Below are positions 61,490 through 64,000 of a stretch of DNA of 64,000 bases, piece after piece. A program made the translations under genes and the position numbers. The notes under the pieces are model-generated. The model was not told the DNA's origin. It saw only the letters and a list, made by a program, of their open reading frames with translations, and searched no databases. The DNA comes from CAVTBX01 sp963733135 (GTDB lineage Bacteria; Actinomycetota; Thermoleophilia; Gaiellales; Gaiellaceae): positions 272,252 through 336,251 of the forward strand of contig CAVTBX010000010.1 of the NCBI GenBank assembly GCA_963733135.1, read 5' to 3'. Each line of letters begins with the position of its first letter. The stretch's first letter is position 1.

Positions 61490-63366
61490 GTGGCGACCTC
61501 GTCAGCCCCCGCTCCGAGTGTGCTTCCGACCAGCGGCGCGACGTCGATCGCTGCGTCCCCTCGCGGCCTCAGATGTGCGGGTCACGGGTGGCTTCTGGGC
61601 GGACCGACTGGCGACCAACCGCGAGCGGACGATCCCAGCAGGCTTCGAGCAGCTCCAGCGCGCCGGCACGCTGCACAACTTCACGATCGCCGCGGGCGCC
61701 GCTGCGGCCGGCGACGGCTATCGGGCCCTCGGGCTCATGCTTGACAAGCCGTTCCCCTTCCTCGACTCGGATGTCTACAAGTGGCTCGAAGGCGCGGGTT
61801 GGGAGCTCGGCCGGGCGTGGGACGCCGGCATCAGCGAGATGGCCGATGAGGCGATCAACCTCATCGTGTCCGCCCAGCAGTCGGACGGCTACCTCAACAC
61901 CTTCGTGCAGGTCCTGGCTCCAGGGACCGAGTACCGCGACCTGGCCTGGGGCCACGAGCTGTACTGCTACGGCCATCTCCTCCAGGCGGCGATCGCCTGG
62001 CACCGTGCGCTCGGCGACGATCGTCTCCTCCTCGTCGCCGAGCGTGCGGTCGCATCCGCCGAGCGAGAGCTCGGGCCTGAAGGCCGCGAGGCCATCGAGG
62101 GTCATCCGGAGTTCGAGATGGCCCTCGTGGAGCTCTACCGCGCGACCGGCGAGCGGCGGTACCTCGACTTCGCCACCGTCCTCATCGAACGCCGCGGTCA
62201 CGGTCTGCTCGGCAGCGGGCGGTTCGGGCCGGGCTACTGGCAGGATCACCTCCCGGTCGCGGAGGCGCCGTCGGTGGTGGGACACGCGGTGCGCCAGCTC
62301 TACCTCGATTGCGGCGCCGTCGACGTCGCCGTCGAGCAAGGGGACCAAGCGCTGCTCGACGCGGTCGTGCGTCGCTGGCGCGACATGGTGGCGACCCGCA
62401 TGTACATCACGGGTGCCCTCGGCAGTCGGCATCGCGACGAGGCATTCGGCGATCCGTTCGAGCTCCCGCCGGACCTCGCCTACGCCGAGACGTGTGCCGC
62501 CATCGCATCGGTGATGCTCGCCTGGCGGCTCCTCCTGGCGACGGGCGACCCGGAGTGCGCCGACGTCATCGAACGCACCCTGTACAACGCCGTCCTCCCG
62601 GCGCTCTCGCAGGACGGCACGCGGTTCTTCTACGTCAATCCGCTCCAGCGCCGGACGGAACGGGCTTGGGGCCCACCCGGCCAGGGTGAACGTGCGACGT
62701 GGTATGCGTGCGCCTGCTGCCCGCCCAACCTGATGCGGACGATCGCCTCGTTCCCGCAACTCGTCGCGACGCAGGACCCGGATGGGATCCAGATCCAGCA
62801 GTTCGTCGACGGCGACGTCGAGGCGGACCTGGCCGGCGGCCGCGTCAGCCTGTCCATGACGACCGAGTACCCGTGGGACGGGCGGGTCGAGGTGACGGTG
62901 CACGAGACACCCGTCGAACCCTGGACCCTCACCCTGCGCATCCCGGGCTGGGCCGACGGGGCGACGCTCCAAGCGCCAGACGGGGCCACCACGACACGCA
63001 CGCGGCCGCACCGCGCGGAACGGCGGGCGTGGCGGGCCGGTGACCTGCTGACCCTCGAGCTCCCGTCGGAGATCCGGTGCGTGCACCCGGACCATCGCGT
63101 GGATGCGATCCGGGGGTCGATCGCCTTCGAGCGCGGGCCACTCGTCTACGCGTTCGAGACGGCCGACCTTCCGCCCGGCACGTCGCTCGAGGATGTCGCC
63201 GTCCGGCCGACCGCCGAGGTTCGAACGGTCCCGCGGCCCGATATCGGCGACGGCGTGCGGCGTGGGGACGGTCCGCGACGGTTCGCGCATGCGGTGCAGG
63301 CCATCCCGTACTTCACGTGGGCCAACCGGGACGTCGAGGGATGCGGGTCTGGCTCCCGCCGCGTGA
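61490..63366 (+). CDS. GH127 beta-L-arabinofuranosidase, frameshifts
   Basis: The protein has about 625 residues. It releases L-arabinose from beta-arabinofuranosides. The GH127 (DUF1680) landmarks are VTGGFWADRLATNRERTIP, SDGYLNTFVQ, WGHELYCYGHLLQAAIA, and the zinc/catalytic residues in YAETCAAIAS (Glu, Cys) and YACACCPPNLMRTI (two Cys). No signal peptide is present, so it should act inside the cell. GTG 61490 follows the araA stop by two bases; a shift lies near 61,565 and another near 63,345. The natural end, MRVWLP..., should use TGA 63364-63366, overlapping the araD ATG. Confidence 0.88.
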
Positions 63367-64000
63367 TGGCGACCTGCCGACCTCCGCGACCGTGTCGCTG
63401 CCGCCAACGCAGGGATCCACGACGCCGGGTTCGTCACGCTGTCGTTCGGCAACGTCACGGGTGTCGATCGTCGACCGGACGTCCTGGTCATCAAGGCGAG
63501 CGGCGTGCCCTACGCGGAGCTGCAGCCGGAGCACATGGTCGTCGTCTCGCTCGAGGACGGCGGCGTCGTCGACGGATCGCTTCGGCCATCGACCGATACG
63601 CCGACCCATCGCATCCTGTATCGCAGTTTCCCGGACGTCGGTGGGGTCGTCCATACCCATTCCCGAAGCGCCACCGCGTGGGCACAGGCGGGTCGCGCGA
63701 TCCCCTGCCTCGGGACGACGCACGCCGACTACTTCCGCGGGTCGGTGCCGGTCAGTCGGGCGCTCCGGGACGACGAGGTCGCCGGCGAGTACGAGTCGGA
63801 GACGGGTCGCGTCATCGTCGAGACGTTCGCGGAGGCGGGTCGGACCCCGACGGACTCGCCGGCAGTGCTGGTCGGTCACCACGGGCCGTTCGCTGGGGAC
63901 CGACACCGGAGGCGGCGGTCGAGGTCGCCATCGCCCTGGAGGCGGTCGCGGAGATGGCGTCCGAGACCCTTGCGATCGAGACGAACGTCACCGAGATCGG
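63366..64000 (+). CDS. araD: L-ribulose-5-phosphate 4-epimerase, cut by window edge, frameshifts
   Basis: This is a class II aldolase-family protein. It reads DLRDRVAAANAGIHDAGFVTL, SFGNVTGVDRRPDVLVIKASG, then the zinc site VVHTHSRSATAWAQAG and THADYF, then VLVGHHGPFAWGPTPEAAVE. It converts L-ribulose-5-phosphate to D-xylulose-5-phosphate, joining arabinose to the pentose phosphate route. ATG 63366 overlaps the previous stop. Shifts lie near 63,380 and 63,895. Only the last 30 or so residues are missing at the right edge. Confidence 0.88.
   Translation, partial: MATCRPPRPCRCRQRRDPRRRVRHAVVRQRHGCRSSTGRPGHQGERRALRGAAAGAHGRRLARGRRRRRRIASAIDRYADPSHPVSQFPGRRWGRPYPFPKRHRVGTGGSRDPLPRDDARRLLPRVGAGQSGAPGRRGRRRVRVGDGSRHRRDVRGGGSDPDGLAGSAGRSPRAVRWGPTPEAAVEVAIALEAVAEMASETLAIETNVTEI

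Overview
The window is high-GC, gene-dense and bacterial, and it reads as two different blocks meeting near position 31,650. Positions 1 to about 31,650 look like an actinobacterial genome, probably class Thermoleophilia. This rests on the set carD, disA, radA, clpC, lysS and greA, on intact reading frames throughout, and on families of short intergenic palindromes. Positions from about 31,650 to 64,000 look like a different source, possibly Chloroflexota (low confidence). There many genes carry single-base frameshifts, from about 34,700 onward, and the palindrome families are absent. I cannot prove that the join is artificial. The two genes that meet there share a stop codon, as natural convergent pairs elsewhere in the window do.

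Block one. A partial secreted beta-helix protein (1-840) is followed by a minus-strand run encoding CarD, the c-di-AMP cyclase DisA, RadA, a D-amino-acid oxidoreductase and the ClpC unfoldase (853-7,956). A 168-nt element with a long base-paired stem and two inner hairpins (8,187-8,354) lies just ahead of an AlkA-type DNA glycosylase. Next comes a minus-strand operon with overlapping start and stop codons: an alpha-oxoamine synthase (13,929-15,221), a membrane GGDEF-EAL protein and an MFS exporter. LysS, GreA, a tRNA-dihydrouridine synthase and a mechanosensitive-channel homologue follow. Position 19,647 starts a 1,181-residue protein fusing a class III nucleotide cyclase, an ATPase and a complete solute-binding domain. 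Positions 23,189-31,651 hold a surface-polysaccharide cluster: sugar acetyltransferase, aminotransferase, three glycosyltransferases, polymerase, chain-length protein and flippase.

Block two. A secreted C39-like protein, MetK and a GDP-mannose trio (manC, phosphohexomutase, cupin isomerase) come first. A small SWIM zinc-finger protein follows, then a cobalamin riboswitch driving btuF-btuC-btuD (37,412-40,646). After these lie a lipoprotein, an arginase-family enzyme and a class I aminotransferase. A multidomain secreted protein occupies 43,576-49,439 (sugar-dehydrogenase propeller, PKD, NPCBM, Ig-like and FG-GAP repeats). A YCII fragment, a GcvT-like protein, a PLP decarboxylase and two tandem FAD oxidoreductases follow. 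The window ends in an L-arabinose operon (56,747 to the right edge): solute-binding protein, two permeases, L-arabinose isomerase, GH127 beta-L-arabinofuranosidase and the start of the 4-epimerase, behind a promoter with a LacI-type operator.

The genes most worth attention are the oxoamine synthase / c-di-GMP / exporter operon, the cyclase-ATPase-binding-protein fusion and the structured element at 8,187. Frameshifts in block two look like sequencing errors, because protein similarity resumes in another frame with all catalytic residues intact. I give full-length gene spans there and mark the shifts.
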